Positions 6,835 to 16,180 of a DNA stretch of 64,000 bases are shown piece after piece (within the stretch, counting starts at the first letter, position 1; each line of letters opens with the position of its first letter). The stretch comes from JAGQIB01 sp041393395. GTDB lineage: Bacteria; ARS69. The translations under genes were made by a program, and so were the position numbers. The notes under the pieces were generated by a model, which worked only from the letters and a program-made list of their open reading frames with translations, made no database searches and was not told the DNA's origin. The DNA is taken from NCBI GenBank assembly GCA_041393395.1, contig JAWKKG010000005.1:124001-188000 (forward strand), read 5' to 3'.

Positions 6835-9504
6835 CTAGCCCATCTCCTTCCGGGCCGCCTCGACCTTCGCGAGGTCGCTGCGCAAGCTCTCGAGCTTCTC
6901 GCGCTCCCGCTCCACCACCTCGGGCTTGGCGCGGGACACGAAGTTCTCGTTCGCGAGCTTCTTCTCCGCGCCGCCGATCAGGTTCACGAGCCGCTCGTGC
7001 TCCTTCGCGAGGCGGTCGCGCTCCACGTCCAGGTCGATGATGCCGGCGAGCGGGATGTACACGGTGCCGCCGCGGACGACCGCGGCCGCGGACCCGGCAG
7101 GACGTGTGAGCCCCGCCTGCACGGTCATCGACTCGATCCGCGCCATCGGCGAAGCCAGGTCGCGCGTCTCGGCCAGCACGCGGCCGAGCTCCGGATCCTC
7201 GGGATCCACCAGCACCTCGATCGCGGTCGACGGTGGCACGTTCATGGAGGCGCGCACGTTGCGGATCGCGGTCACCACGTCGCGCATGCGATCGAAGTCG
7301 GCCTCGGCCGACTCGTCGCGCGGGAGGTCGACATCCGCCGGCCACTCGGCGCGGATGAGCGTTTCCTCGGTGCCCGGCAGGTACCCCCACAACTCCTCGG
7401 TGAGGAACGGCAGGTACGGGTGCAGCAGCCGCAGCGTCACCGAGAGCACGCGCAGCAACGTGGCGCGCGCGGTCTCCCGATCCGCCGCGGTGCCGTCGCC
7501 GCTGAGGCGACGCTTGGCCACCTCGAGGTACCAGTCGCAGAGGTCGTTCCAGAAGAACCGGTAGAGCTCCGCCGCGCCGTCGTGGAAGTGGTAGTTCTCG
7601 AGCGCGTGGCTCACCACGCGCACGGTCTCCCCGGCGCGCGACAGGATCCAGCGGTCCTCGAGTGCGTCCCCCGGCGACGCATCGGGCACGCCGTCCAGAT
7701 TCGCGAGGGCGAAGCGCGTCGCGTTCCAGATCTTGTTGCAGAAGCGCTGACCGAGCTCGAAGCGGTTCTCGGAGAGCTTCACGTCCTGTCCCTCGCGCGT
7801 GAGCATCACGAGCGAGTAGCGCACCGCATCCGCGCCGTAGCGATCGATCATCTCGATCGGGTCGATGCCGTTGCCGAGGCTCTTGGACATGCGACGTCCG
7901 ATGCCGTCGAGCACCGTGGCGTTGATGTAGCACACGTCGAACGGGCAGCGCTGATCTTCCGGCAGGTGATCGAGCAGCTCGTAGCCGGCCATCACCATCC
8001 GCGCGACCCACAGGTAGATGATCTCCCGCGCGGTCGAGAGGAACTGCGTGGGGTAGAACTTCGCGAGGTCCGGCGTGTGCTCGGGCCAGCCGAGCGTGGC
8101 GAACGGCCACAGCCAGCTGGAGGCCCAGGTGTCGAGCACGTCCTCGTCCTGGCGCACGATCGGCTTGCCGGTCTTCGGGTGCGGCGAGCCGATCTCGAGC
8201 GGCGTCACGGACGCGGCCGGCACTTGGTCCTCGTCGTACCAGACGGGAATCCGGTGGCCCCACCACAGCTGACGCGAGATGCACCAGTCGCGCACGTTCT
8301 CGAGCCAGTCGAGGTACACCTTCGCCCAGCGCTCGGGCGCGAACACGAGCCGCCCGGACTTCACGGCCGCGATCGCCGGCTTCGCGAGGGGCTCCATCTT
8401 CACGAACCACTGCTCGGAGATGAGCGGCTCGATCGCGTCCTTGCTGCGATCCGACACGGCCACGTTGTGGTCGATCTCCTCGATCTTCTCGAGCAGACCG
8501 AGCGCGTCCAGATCCGCGACCACCTTCTTGCGCGCCTCGGCGCGCGGCAGCCCGGCGTACGAACCCGCCTCCGCGTTCAGCGTGCCGTCCGGATTCAGGA
8601 TGTTCACGACCGGCAGCGAGTGCTTCGCGCCGCGCACGTAGTCCGCCGGATCGTGACCCGGCGTGACCTTCACCGCCCCGGTGCCGAACTCCGGATCCAC
8701 CGTGTCGTCGGCCACGAGCGGGATCTCGCGCCCCATGAGCGGCAGCACGATCTTCTTCCCCACGAGGTGGCGGTAGCGCTCGTCGTCCGGGTGCACCGCG
8801 ACGCCCGTATCGCCCAGCATCGTCTCCGGGCGCGTCGTCGCGACCGTGAGGTGGCCGGAGCCGTCGGGCAGCGGGTAGCGGATGTACCAGAGGCTGCCCT
8901 TGCGCGGCACGTACTCGATCTCGTCGTCCGACACCGCGGTCATCAGCGTGCAGTCCCAGTTCACGAGGCGCGCGCCGCGGTACACGAGGCCCTTCTCCCA
9001 CAGGCGCACGAACGCGGTCATCACCGCGTGCACCATGTCCTCGTCGAGCGTGAACTTCGTCCGCGACCAGTCGCACGAGCACCCGAGCCGGCGGAGCTGC
9101 TTCAGGATGAAGTCGCCGTGGTGCTCGCGCCACTTCCAGACCTCCGCCACGAAGCCCTCGCGGCCGAGATCCTGGCGGCGGATGTTCTTCTCCTGGAACA
9201 GCTGCTTCTCCACCACGGCCTGGGTCGCGATGCCCGCGTGGTCCGTCCCCGGCACCCAGAGCGCCTCGTACCCCGCCATGCGACGATGTCGGATCACGAT
9301 GTCCTGCAACGTGTTGTTCAGCGCGTGGCCCATGTGGAGCACGCCCGTCACGTTCGGGGGCGGGATCATGATCGTGAACGGCGGCTTGTCGGAGGCGGCA
9401 TCCGCCCGGAAGCTGTCGTTCGACTCCCAGAACTCGTAGATGCGGCCCTCGACGGCGGCCGGATCGTAGGCCTTCGCGAGTTCGGCGGGCTTCGTGGACA
9501 TCAT
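6835..9504 (-). CDS. valS: Valyl-tRNA synthetase
   Basis: 889-residue class I aminoacyl-tRNA synthetase that charges tRNA-Val. The HIGH-type signature is PPNVTGVLHMGHALN near residue 50. The KMSKS loop is present as RMSKSLGNG, with Arg for the first Lys. The editing domain (TTRPETMLGDTGVAV) and the C-terminal coiled coil (ERDRLAKEHERLVN to KVEAARKEMG) are complete. The length is normal for bacterial ValRS. Two adjacent Met codons open the frame. The next gene downstream on this strand is 287 bases away, so valS is probably the last gene of its transcript. Confidence 0.97.
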   Translation of the reverse strand: MMSTKPAELAKAYDPAAVEGRIYEFWESNDSFRADAASDKPPFTIMIPPPNVTGVLHMGHALNNTLQDIVIRHRRMAGYEALWVPGTDHAGIATQAVVEKQLFQEKNIRRQDLGREGFVAEVWKWREHHGDFILKQLRRLGCSCDWSRTKFTLDEDMVHAVMTAFVRLWEKGLVYRGARLVNWDCTLMTAVSDDEIEYVPRKGSLWYIRYPLPDGSGHLTVATTRPETMLGDTGVAVHPDDERYRHLVGKKIVLPLMGREIPLVADDTVDPEFGTGAVKVTPGHDPADYVRGAKHSLPVVNILNPDGTLNAEAGSYAGLPRAEARKKVVADLDALGLLEKIEEIDHNVAVSDRSKDAIEPLISEQWFVKMEPLAKPAIAAVKSGRLVFAPERWAKVYLDWLENVRDWCISRQLWWGHRIPVWYDEDQVPAASVTPLEIGSPHPKTGKPIVRQDEDVLDTWASSWLWPFATLGWPEHTPDLAKFYPTQFLSTAREIIYLWVARMVMAGYELLDHLPEDQRCPFDVCYINATVLDGIGRRMSKSLGNGIDPIEMIDRYGADAVRYSLVMLTREGQDVKLSENRFELGQRFCNKIWNATRFALANLDGVPDASPGDALEDRWILSRAGETVRVVSHALENYHFHDGAAELYRFFWNDLCDWYLEVAKRRLSGDGTAADRETARATLLRVLSVTLRLLHPYLPFLTEELWGYLPGTEETLIRAEWPADVDLPRDESAEADFDRMRDVVTAIRNVRASMNVPPSTAIEVLVDPEDPELGRVLAETRDLASPMARIESMTVQAGLTRPAGSAAAVVRGGTVYIPLAGIIDLDVERDRLAKEHERLVNLIGGAEKKLANENFVSRAKPEVVEREREKLESLRSDLAKVEAARKEMG

Positions 9505-9541
9505 TCCTCCGGGGTCGATTCGGGAGCGAACGAGGGTAGCA

Positions 9542-11902
9542 TCACTCCACCTTCAGGATCCAGCGCATGACGGTCTCGCGCGCCACCGCGTCGTCCGCGG
9601 GGAGCAGGTCGAGCGCCACCCGGAAGTCCGCGAGCGCCAGCTCCGTCTCGCCCCGCCCGTAGCGGACCTCCGCGCGCGACGCGATCACGTACGGGTCGTC
9701 CGGCGTGAGCGTGAGCGCCTGCTCCAGGAGCGCGAGCGCCTCGTCCGAGCTCGCCGGGTCCTTCGCCAGCAGCAGCGCGAGGTTGTTCATGGCGTCCACG
9801 TCGCGCGGGTTCGCGGCGAGCACCTCGCGGTACTCCTCGATCGCAGGCTCGGTCCGCCCGGCCCGGGCCAGGAACATGGCCGCCCGGAACTTCTCGCTCG
9901 GGTCCGCGGGGTCTCGCCCGGCCGCCCGCAGCAGCTCCGCCCAGCGGTCCCGCCGCCCCACCACGAGCTCCGCCTGCGCCCGGCTGGCCCGGAACGCCGT
10001 GTTGCCCTTGGCCTCCTTGCGGTCCGCGAGCTGTGCGAACGCGTCGGCGGCGTCCTCGCCCCGACCGAGCCCGGCCCAGGCTGCGGCCAGCGTCCAGCGC
10101 AGCAGGAACGACTCCGGGTTCCACTCCACGAGGCGGGCGAGCTCCGTCTCCGCGCGCTTCAGATCCTCATCGCGCAGGTCGTTCACCGAACTCGGACGTC
10201 GCGGGTTGAAGGCGTCGAACTCCCAGGTCGCGAGGACCTCGCGGTTTCGTTCGGGCCCGTCGCGCTTCAGGTAGATCAGGACCTGGTCGTCCCAGTACAC
10301 GAGTCCCCAGGCCGGCGAATCCCAGAGCGCGTTGCCGATGCCGTCGTCCGACTGGCCGCCCTCGCGTCGCAGCAGCGCGCAGCGGACGCCGTACCGGTCC
10401 AGCACGTCCTGCCAGCCGGGGGCAGCCTGGAGCACGCGGTAGTAGACGTCGCGCCAGAAGTCCTCGGGGTACGCCTCGAGTCGCGCATCCACGAACACCG
10501 GGAAGCGGGTCGTCTTGCCGCGCCACAGCAGCGCCGACGCGTACAGGTCCGTGTTGAAGATCGGGCCGCGCACGTTCTGCGACCAGAGGAAGTCCAGCGC
10601 GTGCTCGGGGTAGTGCTTCGGGTCGCGGCCGAACCCGAACGGGAACATCCAGTCCTGGCTCGCGCGAACGCCCGCGAACACCCCGCCGGCGATCACGAGC
10701 GCGAGCACCGTCGCTTCGGCCGCATTCGCGCGGGACCATCGCCGTCCGGCCGCCTCGGACGCCGCCACCGGCGCCGCGGCGCCCGCCAGGGCCGTTCGCC
10801 GCCGCTTCGTCCCCACGACGCGAGCAAACAAGTCGTCGCCGAGAGTCCCCCACGTCCGCGCGAGCAGCGGCGTGGCCACGATCGCGAACGGCAGGATGCC
10901 TCGCACGGCCTGGAACGCCATCAGGCCGAACCCGCCGGCCACCAGCAGCTGCGTGAGGTCCACGCGCTTCGGGCGGATCAGGATGCCGAGCAGGCAGGCG
11001 GTCGCCACGAGATCGAACGGCCAGTCCACCAGGACGTCGACCGGCTTGTACTCCGTGATCATCGCGCGGAACGCGTGGTGCTTCCAGAACAGGAGCGGCA
11101 GCAGCAGCGGCTTCACTCCGCTCGGATTGATCAGCGCCATCGTGGCGTACGGCAGGCCGATCGCGAGGATCGAGAAGCCCACGAGGCGCCGGTAGTTCCA
11201 GCCGTCGAGCGTGCGGCCGGGGAACGACCCTTCCACGATCGGCCGCCGCCCCACGAGCAGCTTCTTCAGTCCTTCGCCCACGATCGTGGCGCCGAGGAAC
11301 AGCACTCCGAAGAGCACGCCGGAATGAACGTGCCCCCACACCGTCATCAGCGGCAGGATCGGCCACAGGCGACGCGTCTTGCCGCGCCGCACGTCGTCGA
11401 TCAGAGTCATCAGGAGCGGCAGGAACAGCATCGTCACGAGGAACGGACGCAGGAAGAAGCGCGGTCGCGCCGCCACCAGCATCGCGAGCACGATCGCCAC
11501 CGCGATCGCGACCGGCGCTCCCTGCGCGCGCGCCACGCGGTACAGCAACAGCGCGCCGAGCGTCACCACGATCATGCGCAGCACGATCAGACCCGGAACG
11601 CCGGCCACGTAGTCCACGCCGAACAGGATCACCTCCCCGAGCCACTGGTGGACCGGGTACGGGCTGCCGGCGACGGTGTGCGACAGGAAGTCCGTGGACG
11701 GGATCGTGTGCGTCTTGAGGATCTGGCGCCCGACCGTGAGATGACCGCCGATGTCGAGGTTCGTGACCTGGAAGAACGCGAGCCACGCCGCCACGACGAT
11801 CATCGTGAGGATCGCGAGCCGGCGCAGCGGCGCGTTCTTCGCGAGCGGATCGGGCGGCGCCGGCACGGGACGATCCGGGTCGTCGGGACGCGAGCCGGTC
11901 AT
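9542..11902 (-). CDS. GT-C-like polytopic membrane protein with C-terminal TPR repeats
   Basis: 786 residues. A hydrophobic N-terminal half with about ten membrane spans carries NLDIGGHLTVGRQIL and the DFLSHTVAGSPYPVHQWLGE block, a pattern seen in GT-C-fold membrane glycosyltransferases and their relatives. The C-terminal third is a TPR array with repeated A-L-A motifs and DDPYVIASRAEVRYGRGE. The start ATG overlaps the stop of the upstream Dpm1-like gene by four bases (ATGA), so they are coupled. A role in lipid-linked glycan transfer using the neighbour's product is an inference; no catalytic residue can be confirmed by eye. Confidence 0.7.
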   Translation of the reverse strand: MTGSRPDDPDRPVPAPPDPLAKNAPLRRLAILTMIVVAAWLAFFQVTNLDIGGHLTVGRQILKTHTIPSTDFLSHTVAGSPYPVHQWLGEVILFGVDYVAGVPGLIVLRMIVVTLGALLLYRVARAQGAPVAIAVAIVLAMLVAARPRFFLRPFLVTMLFLPLLMTLIDDVRRGKTRRLWPILPLMTVWGHVHSGVLFGVLFLGATIVGEGLKKLLVGRRPIVEGSFPGRTLDGWNYRRLVGFSILAIGLPYATMALINPSGVKPLLLPLLFWKHHAFRAMITEYKPVDVLVDWPFDLVATACLLGILIRPKRVDLTQLLVAGGFGLMAFQAVRGILPFAIVATPLLARTWGTLGDDLFARVVGTKRRRTALAGAAAPVAASEAAGRRWSRANAAEATVLALVIAGGVFAGVRASQDWMFPFGFGRDPKHYPEHALDFLWSQNVRGPIFNTDLYASALLWRGKTTRFPVFVDARLEAYPEDFWRDVYYRVLQAAPGWQDVLDRYGVRCALLRREGGQSDDGIGNALWDSPAWGLVYWDDQVLIYLKRDGPERNREVLATWEFDAFNPRRPSSVNDLRDEDLKRAETELARLVEWNPESFLLRWTLAAAWAGLGRGEDAADAFAQLADRKEAKGNTAFRASRAQAELVVGRRDRWAELLRAAGRDPADPSEKFRAAMFLARAGRTEPAIEEYREVLAANPRDVDAMNNLALLLAKDPASSDEALALLEQALTLTPDDPYVIASRAEVRYGRGETELALADFRVALDLLPADDAVARETVMRWILKVE

Positions 11903-12618
11903 GGGTTCCTTCCGAGGAGGGCCAGGAGCTTCAGCTTGAGGATCATGACGTATCCGTCGAACAGGAGCGACAGCGAGAGCTTCGAGTCCCCGTCCTTGCG
12001 GTCCACGAACTCGAGCGGGATCTCCATGATGCGGGCGTGAGCCCGGTGCGCCCGGAACAGAACTTCCTGCACGATGGACGGTCCCACCGAGGTGAGCGTA
12101 TCCGGTCGGATCTTCTCGAGCGCGGAACGTCGAAACGCGCGGTAGCCGGAATTGCAGTCGAGCACCGGAACGCCGAGCACCACGCGAATGTAGGTGTTCG
12201 CGAGCACGGTCACGATACGGCGTGCCGCGCCGCGATCGAGATCCGAACCGCCCCGGACGAAGCGACTGCCGAGCACGACGTCGGCGCCGTGCTCGATCTC
12301 CCGGATCATGCGGGGCAGGAGTGCCGGCGGGTGAGAGAAATCCGCATCCATCTCGATCACGACGTCGGCGCCGAGCCGGAGCGCCTCGACGTACCCGTCG
12401 CGTCCGGCGAGGCCGCGCCCCTTGGGCGGGTCCCGGTGTAGCACCCGCACCGCCGGGTCCTCCGCCGCGAGGCGGTCCGCGATCTCCCCCGTGCCGTCCG
12501 GCGACCGATCGTCCACCACGAGGACCGTCGCCTCCGGCAGCGCACGACGGATCTCCGCCGTCAGCCGGGCGACGTTCGGAGCTTCGTTGTACGTGGGAAC
12601 GAAGACGACGGGCTTCAC
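11899..12618 (-). CDS. Polyprenol-phosphate mannosyltransferase-like GT2 enzyme (Dpm1 type)
   Basis: 239-residue family 2 glycosyltransferase. VPTYNEAPNV begins the nucleotide-binding region, VVDDRSPDGTGEIAD follows, EMDADFSHPP holds the DxD metal site, and LDCNSGYRAFRR is typical of Dpm1-like enzymes. It lacks the C-terminal membrane anchor of longer homologues. The start is GTG with GAGG close upstream. Dpm1 enzymes make polyprenyl-phosphate mannose or another hexose for membrane GT-C transferases, and the overlapping downstream gene encodes just such a polytopic protein. The donor sugar is unknown. Confidence 0.85.
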   Translation of the reverse strand: MKPVVFVPTYNEAPNVARLTAEIRRALPEATVLVVDDRSPDGTGEIADRLAAEDPAVRVLHRDPPKGRGLAGRDGYVEALRLGADVVIEMDADFSHPPALLPRMIREIEHGADVVLGSRFVRGGSDLDRGAARRIVTVLANTYIRVVLGVPVLDCNSGYRAFRRSALEKIRPDTLTSVGPSIVQEVLFRAHRAHARIMEIPLEFVDRKDGDSKLSLSLLFDGYVMILKLKLLALLGRNP

Positions 12619-12657
12619 GGGGTCCTCGGGACGGGGTCCGCGGGCAGAAGTCCGGGG

Positions 12658-12685
12658 ATTCTACGCGAATCCCGCCCGCTGGCTA
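12658..12685 (-). promoter_or_regulatory. Candidate sigma70-type promoter for the Dpm1-like gene
   Basis: Minus-strand TAGCCA (12685-12680) and TAGAAT (12663-12658) are separated by 16 bases, about 40 bases before the GTG. A GGGGCC/GGCCCC hairpin and two direct copies of CGCCCGAAA (12712 and 12721) lie upstream of the -35. Confidence 0.45.
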
Positions 12686-12924
12686 CCCTGGGGCCGAACG
12701 GCCCCGATCGGCGCCCGAAACGCCCGAAAACGACGGGGGGCCCCGCCGCCCGCCAGCGACGGAGCCCAACCCTAGGCAAGGTCCCCCGCCAGTGAAACGA
12801 GGAACCAGGAATCAATTTGCTCACGACCGCCTGAAACGACCAGTCCCCGGGGGCCGGAAGCCACGGGCGCGGGATCAGCGGCTGCACCCGGGGGCCGATT
12901 CCGGCCATGGAACGCCGGCCACAC
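12686..12924. other. Intergenic region without a recognisable gene
   Basis: Between the Dpm1-like promoter and the terminator of the next minus-strand gene. Only short GC-rich inverted repeats and the duplicated CGCCCGAAA are seen. No supported coding frame on either strand. Confidence 0.4.
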
Positions 12925-12959
12925 AAAAAGAGGGGCCGCCGGCGAACCGGCGACCCCTC
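12925..12959 (-). terminator. Intrinsic terminator of the selenoprotein-candidate gene
   Basis: On the minus strand a 13-bp stem with one G-U pair and a TTCG loop is followed by TCTTTTT. It lies 25 bases after the stop at 12984, as expected for a rho-independent terminator. Confidence 0.9.
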
Positions 12960-12983
12960 AGGTCGAAAGACGAGCGGTCGGAC

Positions 12984-15026
12984 CTACTTCAGGCGCACGA
13001 TCTCCCGGCTGCGCGTCCCGTCCGCCGTCTCGAGGCGAACGAGGTACACGCCCGCGGCGACCGAGCGGCCGGACGCGTCGCGACCGTTCCACTCCACCGT
13101 GTGCTGACCGGCCTCGACGGCCCCGTTCACGAGGTCGACGACCTTCCGGCCCGCGACGTTGAAGACGGAGACCTTCACGTCACCCGAGGTCGGAACCGCG
13201 AACGACATCCGCGTCCCGTCGACGAACGGGTTCGGCGCGTTGCGGCCGAGCGCGAGCGCGAGCTGGCCCTCGCCGACGTTCACGTCGGTCGAACCGCCCG
13301 GGAACATCCAGTCGAGGACCGCCGCGACGACCTGATCCGCCTGCGGATTCGGAACCAGCTCGATCGCCACCGCCATGAACGCGGACTTGTACGTGCCCAT
13401 GTCCTGACGCAGCGCGACGCTGTTGCCGAGGTGACCCGTCAGCCAGGTGACGGAGTTCGCGTTCGGGTTGATCGTGTCGGAGAAGTCGATGAACGGCGAC
13501 CCGGAGGTCGTCGCGAACGAGATCCCGTCGGCGATGTCACCCGGCACGCCGGTGACGTTCAGGGCCTGCTGATCCTGCGAGAACGAACCGACACCGAGGT
13601 AGGTACCGATCGTCGGGGTCAGGCCCTGGTGGTTCATGAGGCCCTGGCTGATGATGAAGACGTTGCCGCCGCCATCCATGAACTGCGCCAGGTTCGCCTG
13701 GTGCGAGGCACCGATCGTGTTGCTCTGCAGGCCGCCGGTGCTCCAGATCACCGCGTCGTAGCCGTCGAGGTCCGCGAACTCCGGATTCCCCTCGATCGAC
13801 ACTTCACGGATGATCGCGAAGTGGCCGGACGACGTAACGGCCGCATCGATCTTGGCCGCCGTGCCGTTGCCTTCGCCGTTGTCGTCGTTCACGATCAGGA
13901 TGGCCTCGGTGTTGTTGAACACCGTGTAGGTCGTCACGTTGCCCTGCGAGGGGTTCCCCGCGGGAGCCGTGGTGACCGTGAACGCCGCCTTCGCCGCCGT
14001 CCCGTCGTTCGGCGTGACGCGAATGGCGAAAGGCTCCACCTGGTTCGCGGTCATGCCGGGGATCGTGAGCGACGTCGGATCCGAATCCAGTCCGTGGATG
14101 ACCTGAGTCGTCCAGCCGACCGGCAGACCCGAGTTGTCGATCGTGATCGAGACGTCGTCGTTCACCGCACCGAGGTACGTGACGTCGGCGGTCCACTCGA
14201 CCATCGCGGCGTTCGTCGTGCGGATCAGCGGGTCGTTCTCGAAGACCTCGAGGTCGAACATGAGGTTCGAGTAGTCCGCCTGGAGCACGGCCTTGTTCGT
14301 GTCACGCTGGACGAACGCGACCGCGTGCAGCTTCTGCGTGTCCCACGCCGGATCGATCGCGAACGTCGTGTTCACGTTCTGCACCGTCCCGGGCGTGTCC
14401 ACGGCCAGAATCTGATCGACGAAGATTCCGCGACCGATCGTGTCCCAGTTCGCGTTCCCCGTACGGGGCTCGCAGCAGAGGATGATGTCGTTCTGGTACA
14501 CCGCGAGACGAATGTGGCAAAGCTCGGGGTTCGCGATCGTCTCTCCGGGCGCGACTTCGACGTCGATGTTCACCGTAGCGGTGTTCGTATCGCCGTCGAA
14601 ATCGACCTGCGAGTCGATGATCAGCTTGGAGAGATCGGCGTACTCCGTATCGACCTTCGCCTTGTACGCGTTGTAGGCGGAGATCGAGTCGCCGGCGCCC
14701 ACCACGGGGAAGCGGCCGTCGAAGAACGTCGTCGGAGCGGAGCTCACGCCGTAGTACTGGGCACGCGCGATGCTGCCGGGCGTCTGCAGGCCGGAGCCGG
14801 CGTAGTGCCAGTCGACGTGAACGAAGTTCTCGTGGTCATCGTAGGGAACGGTTCTCTCGAGCATCCGGTTCGCCGCACGGGCGAAGGGGCAGAAGCTTCA
14901 GAGATGCCAGCCGGTCTCTTCCACGAAGACCGTCCGGTTGACGGCGGCCTCCGAAAGAGCCGGCTGGAGCGTCACGATCGCAGCCACGGCAAGCGCGGCG
15001 GCACCGAGAATCGACTTCAGATTCAC
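12984..15026 (-). CDS. Candidate exported selenoprotein: Omp28/thioredoxin-like protein with in-frame UGA and C-terminal FlgD-Ig domain
   Basis: If the UGA at 14900-14898 is read as selenocysteine the protein has 680 residues. The start is GTG at 15026, with AAGGAG six bases upstream, followed by a signal peptide (MNLKSILGAAALAVAAIVTL, cleavage near 27). The thioredoxin-like region then reads VFVEETGWHL-U43-SFC46PFA, a UxxC redox motif followed by Pro. The rest is open to the stop: thioredoxin-like domain to about 190, Ig-like stretch about 290-365, a Rossmann/GATase-like segment (VNDDNGEGNG onward, about 374-560), and a FlgD-Ig sorting-like end (about 590-680) finishing REIVRLK. The nearby lipoprotein has LC207PNC210P at the same place. 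It lies 55 bases after the FlgD-Ig gene upstream. Alternative: a pseudogene or a truncated protein restarting at the ATG at 14864. Confidence 0.75.
14869..14900 (-). other. In-frame UGA with candidate bacterial SECIS hairpin
   Basis: The UGA occupies 14900-14898. Twelve bases later, at 14885-14869, UUCGCC pairs perfectly with GGCGAA around the loop CGUGC, a 17-nt hairpin. The E. coli fdhF minimal SECIS is also a 17-nt hairpin, placed 11 bases after its UGA, with GU in the loop that SelB reads. Here the loop has G second and GU at positions 2-3. A lower AGC/GCU pairing (14897-14895 with 14863-14861) may extend it. The bulged U of fdhF is absent. Confidence 0.65.
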
Positions 15027-15081
15027 GAAGCGCTCCTTGGGATGAGAGTGGGGCAACGGGTCGAACGGAAAACGAGACGAA

Positions 15082-15873
15082 CTATCGAATCAGGGTCAGG
15101 GTCCGAGACGTGACACCGGTCGACGTCTCCAGTCGGTAGAAGTACACGCCGTTCGGCAGTGCCTTGCCGGCCGCGTCCCGCGCATTCCACTCCACGGAGT
15201 GCGCGCCGGCCGTCCGGACGCCGCTCGCGAGCGTCTCGACCAGGCGGCCCTGGACGTCGTACAGGCGCAGATCCACACGGCTCTCCTGCGGCAGCACGAA
15301 ACCGATCTCGGTGGCGTCGCTCATCGGATTCGGAACGTTCTGGCGCAGCAACGGAACGAACGCGTCCGCGAACTCCGGTGCATCCACCGCGGCGGTGCCG
15401 GCGACGAGCGTGAGGTGGAACATGTCGTTCAGCCCCGGATCGCCCACCGACTCGAGATAGAAGTCGAACTCGCCGATGCCGTCCGACGTCGCGATGACGT
15501 TCACGCCGACCGTGTCGGACTCGCCGGGGGCGAAGGGCAGCGTCACACTGCTCGGGAAACAGACCTCGCGCAGGCAGACCTGCGGGAACCACGTCGGCTG
15601 CGTGACGTTCGAGACCTCCATGTAGAAGTCGTCGGCGGTCGCGGAGTCGTTCGTCAGCAGGAACTTGAAGTACGGCGAGATGAAGTCCGGGATGTCCGTG
15701 TCGAACTGCGTGAACGGCGAGATCGGCGTGAGCGTGTACGCGAACGCGCCGCGGTCGATCCGGAACTCCTCGCCCGGAGCCAGGGTCACATGGTGCTCGG
15801 CCGCGAGAGCCAGTGAATTCGCAAAGAGCAGAGCGGCCAGCGAAGCGCCGCCGAGGCGTAGCAGTCGGCTCAT
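15082..15873 (-). CDS. Secreted FlgD-Ig C-terminal domain protein
   Basis: 263 residues. The start ATG at 15873 (MSRLLRLGGASLAALLFANS) follows GGGGG; an ATG 18 bases further upstream is possible. A signal peptide ends near ALA. The central beta domain (about 25-165) contains two nearby cysteines in QVCLREVCF and an APGESDTV element, resembling a domain of extracellular beta-sandwich proteins, without a known function. The C-terminal 85 residues are the FlgD/Ig-like sorting-type domain: NPMSDATEIGFVLP, then GVYFYRLETSTG, ending LTLIR. It is the first gene of a probable two-gene unit with the selenoprotein candidate. Confidence 0.75.
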   Translation of the reverse strand: MSRLLRLGGASLAALLFANSLALAAEHHVTLAPGEEFRIDRGAFAYTLTPISPFTQFDTDIPDFISPYFKFLLTNDSATADDFYMEVSNVTQPTWFPQVCLREVCFPSSVTLPFAPGESDTVGVNVIATSDGIGEFDFYLESVGDPGLNDMFHLTLVAGTAAVDAPEFADAFVPLLRQNVPNPMSDATEIGFVLPQESRVDLRLYDVQGRLVETLASGVRTAGAHSVEWNARDAAGKALPNGVYFYRLETSTGVTSRTLTLIR

Positions 15874-15927
15874 GAGAACCCCCAGGGGCATGGATGTCGA
15901 TACGCCGTGAAGCCGGACGTATCGCGA

Positions 15928-15958
15928 AATTTACCACAGATCCAGTGCAGGCTGCCAA
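15928..15958 (-). promoter_or_regulatory. Candidate promoter for the FlgD-Ig protein and selenoprotein unit
   Basis: Minus strand TTGGCA (15958-15953), 19-base spacer, then TAAATT (15933-15928) immediately preceded by TGG, an extended -10. About 55 bases upstream of the chosen start. The spacer is long. Confidence 0.4.
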
Positions 15959-16180
15959 TCGGGAGAGTCCGGGGGGGGTGCCGGTGAACTGACCGGCGGC
16001 CGAGCCCGGATGCCGCTTTCCGGGGCGACGCCGACTCGCCAGGATTCGGATGCGGACCCCGGCGGGCTCCGCAACACGAGCCGGAAACGGACCGGGCCGG
16101 AGACGAGGCCGTGTCCGGCCCGTCCCCGGCCCGCTCTCGGAGCCGATGCCGATCGAAGCCGGCCGGAACCGGCGGTGCGG
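15959..16180 (-). other. Intergenic region with a possible terminator hairpin
   Basis: No gene is visible. A 9-bp perfect stem, CGGGCCGGA (16093-16101) with TCCGGCCCG (16114-16122), lies about 60-90 bases after the stop of the lipoprotein gene. It lacks a T-tract, so its role as a terminator is doubtful. Confidence 0.35.

Noticed and set aside
14865..15026. Treating the region before the ATG at 14864 as non-coding or the gene as a simple pseudogene
   Set aside because: The upstream part has a ribosome site, start, signal peptide and thioredoxin-like strand in frame, and only one nonsense codon, at a motif position. Recoding explains this better, though decay is not excluded.
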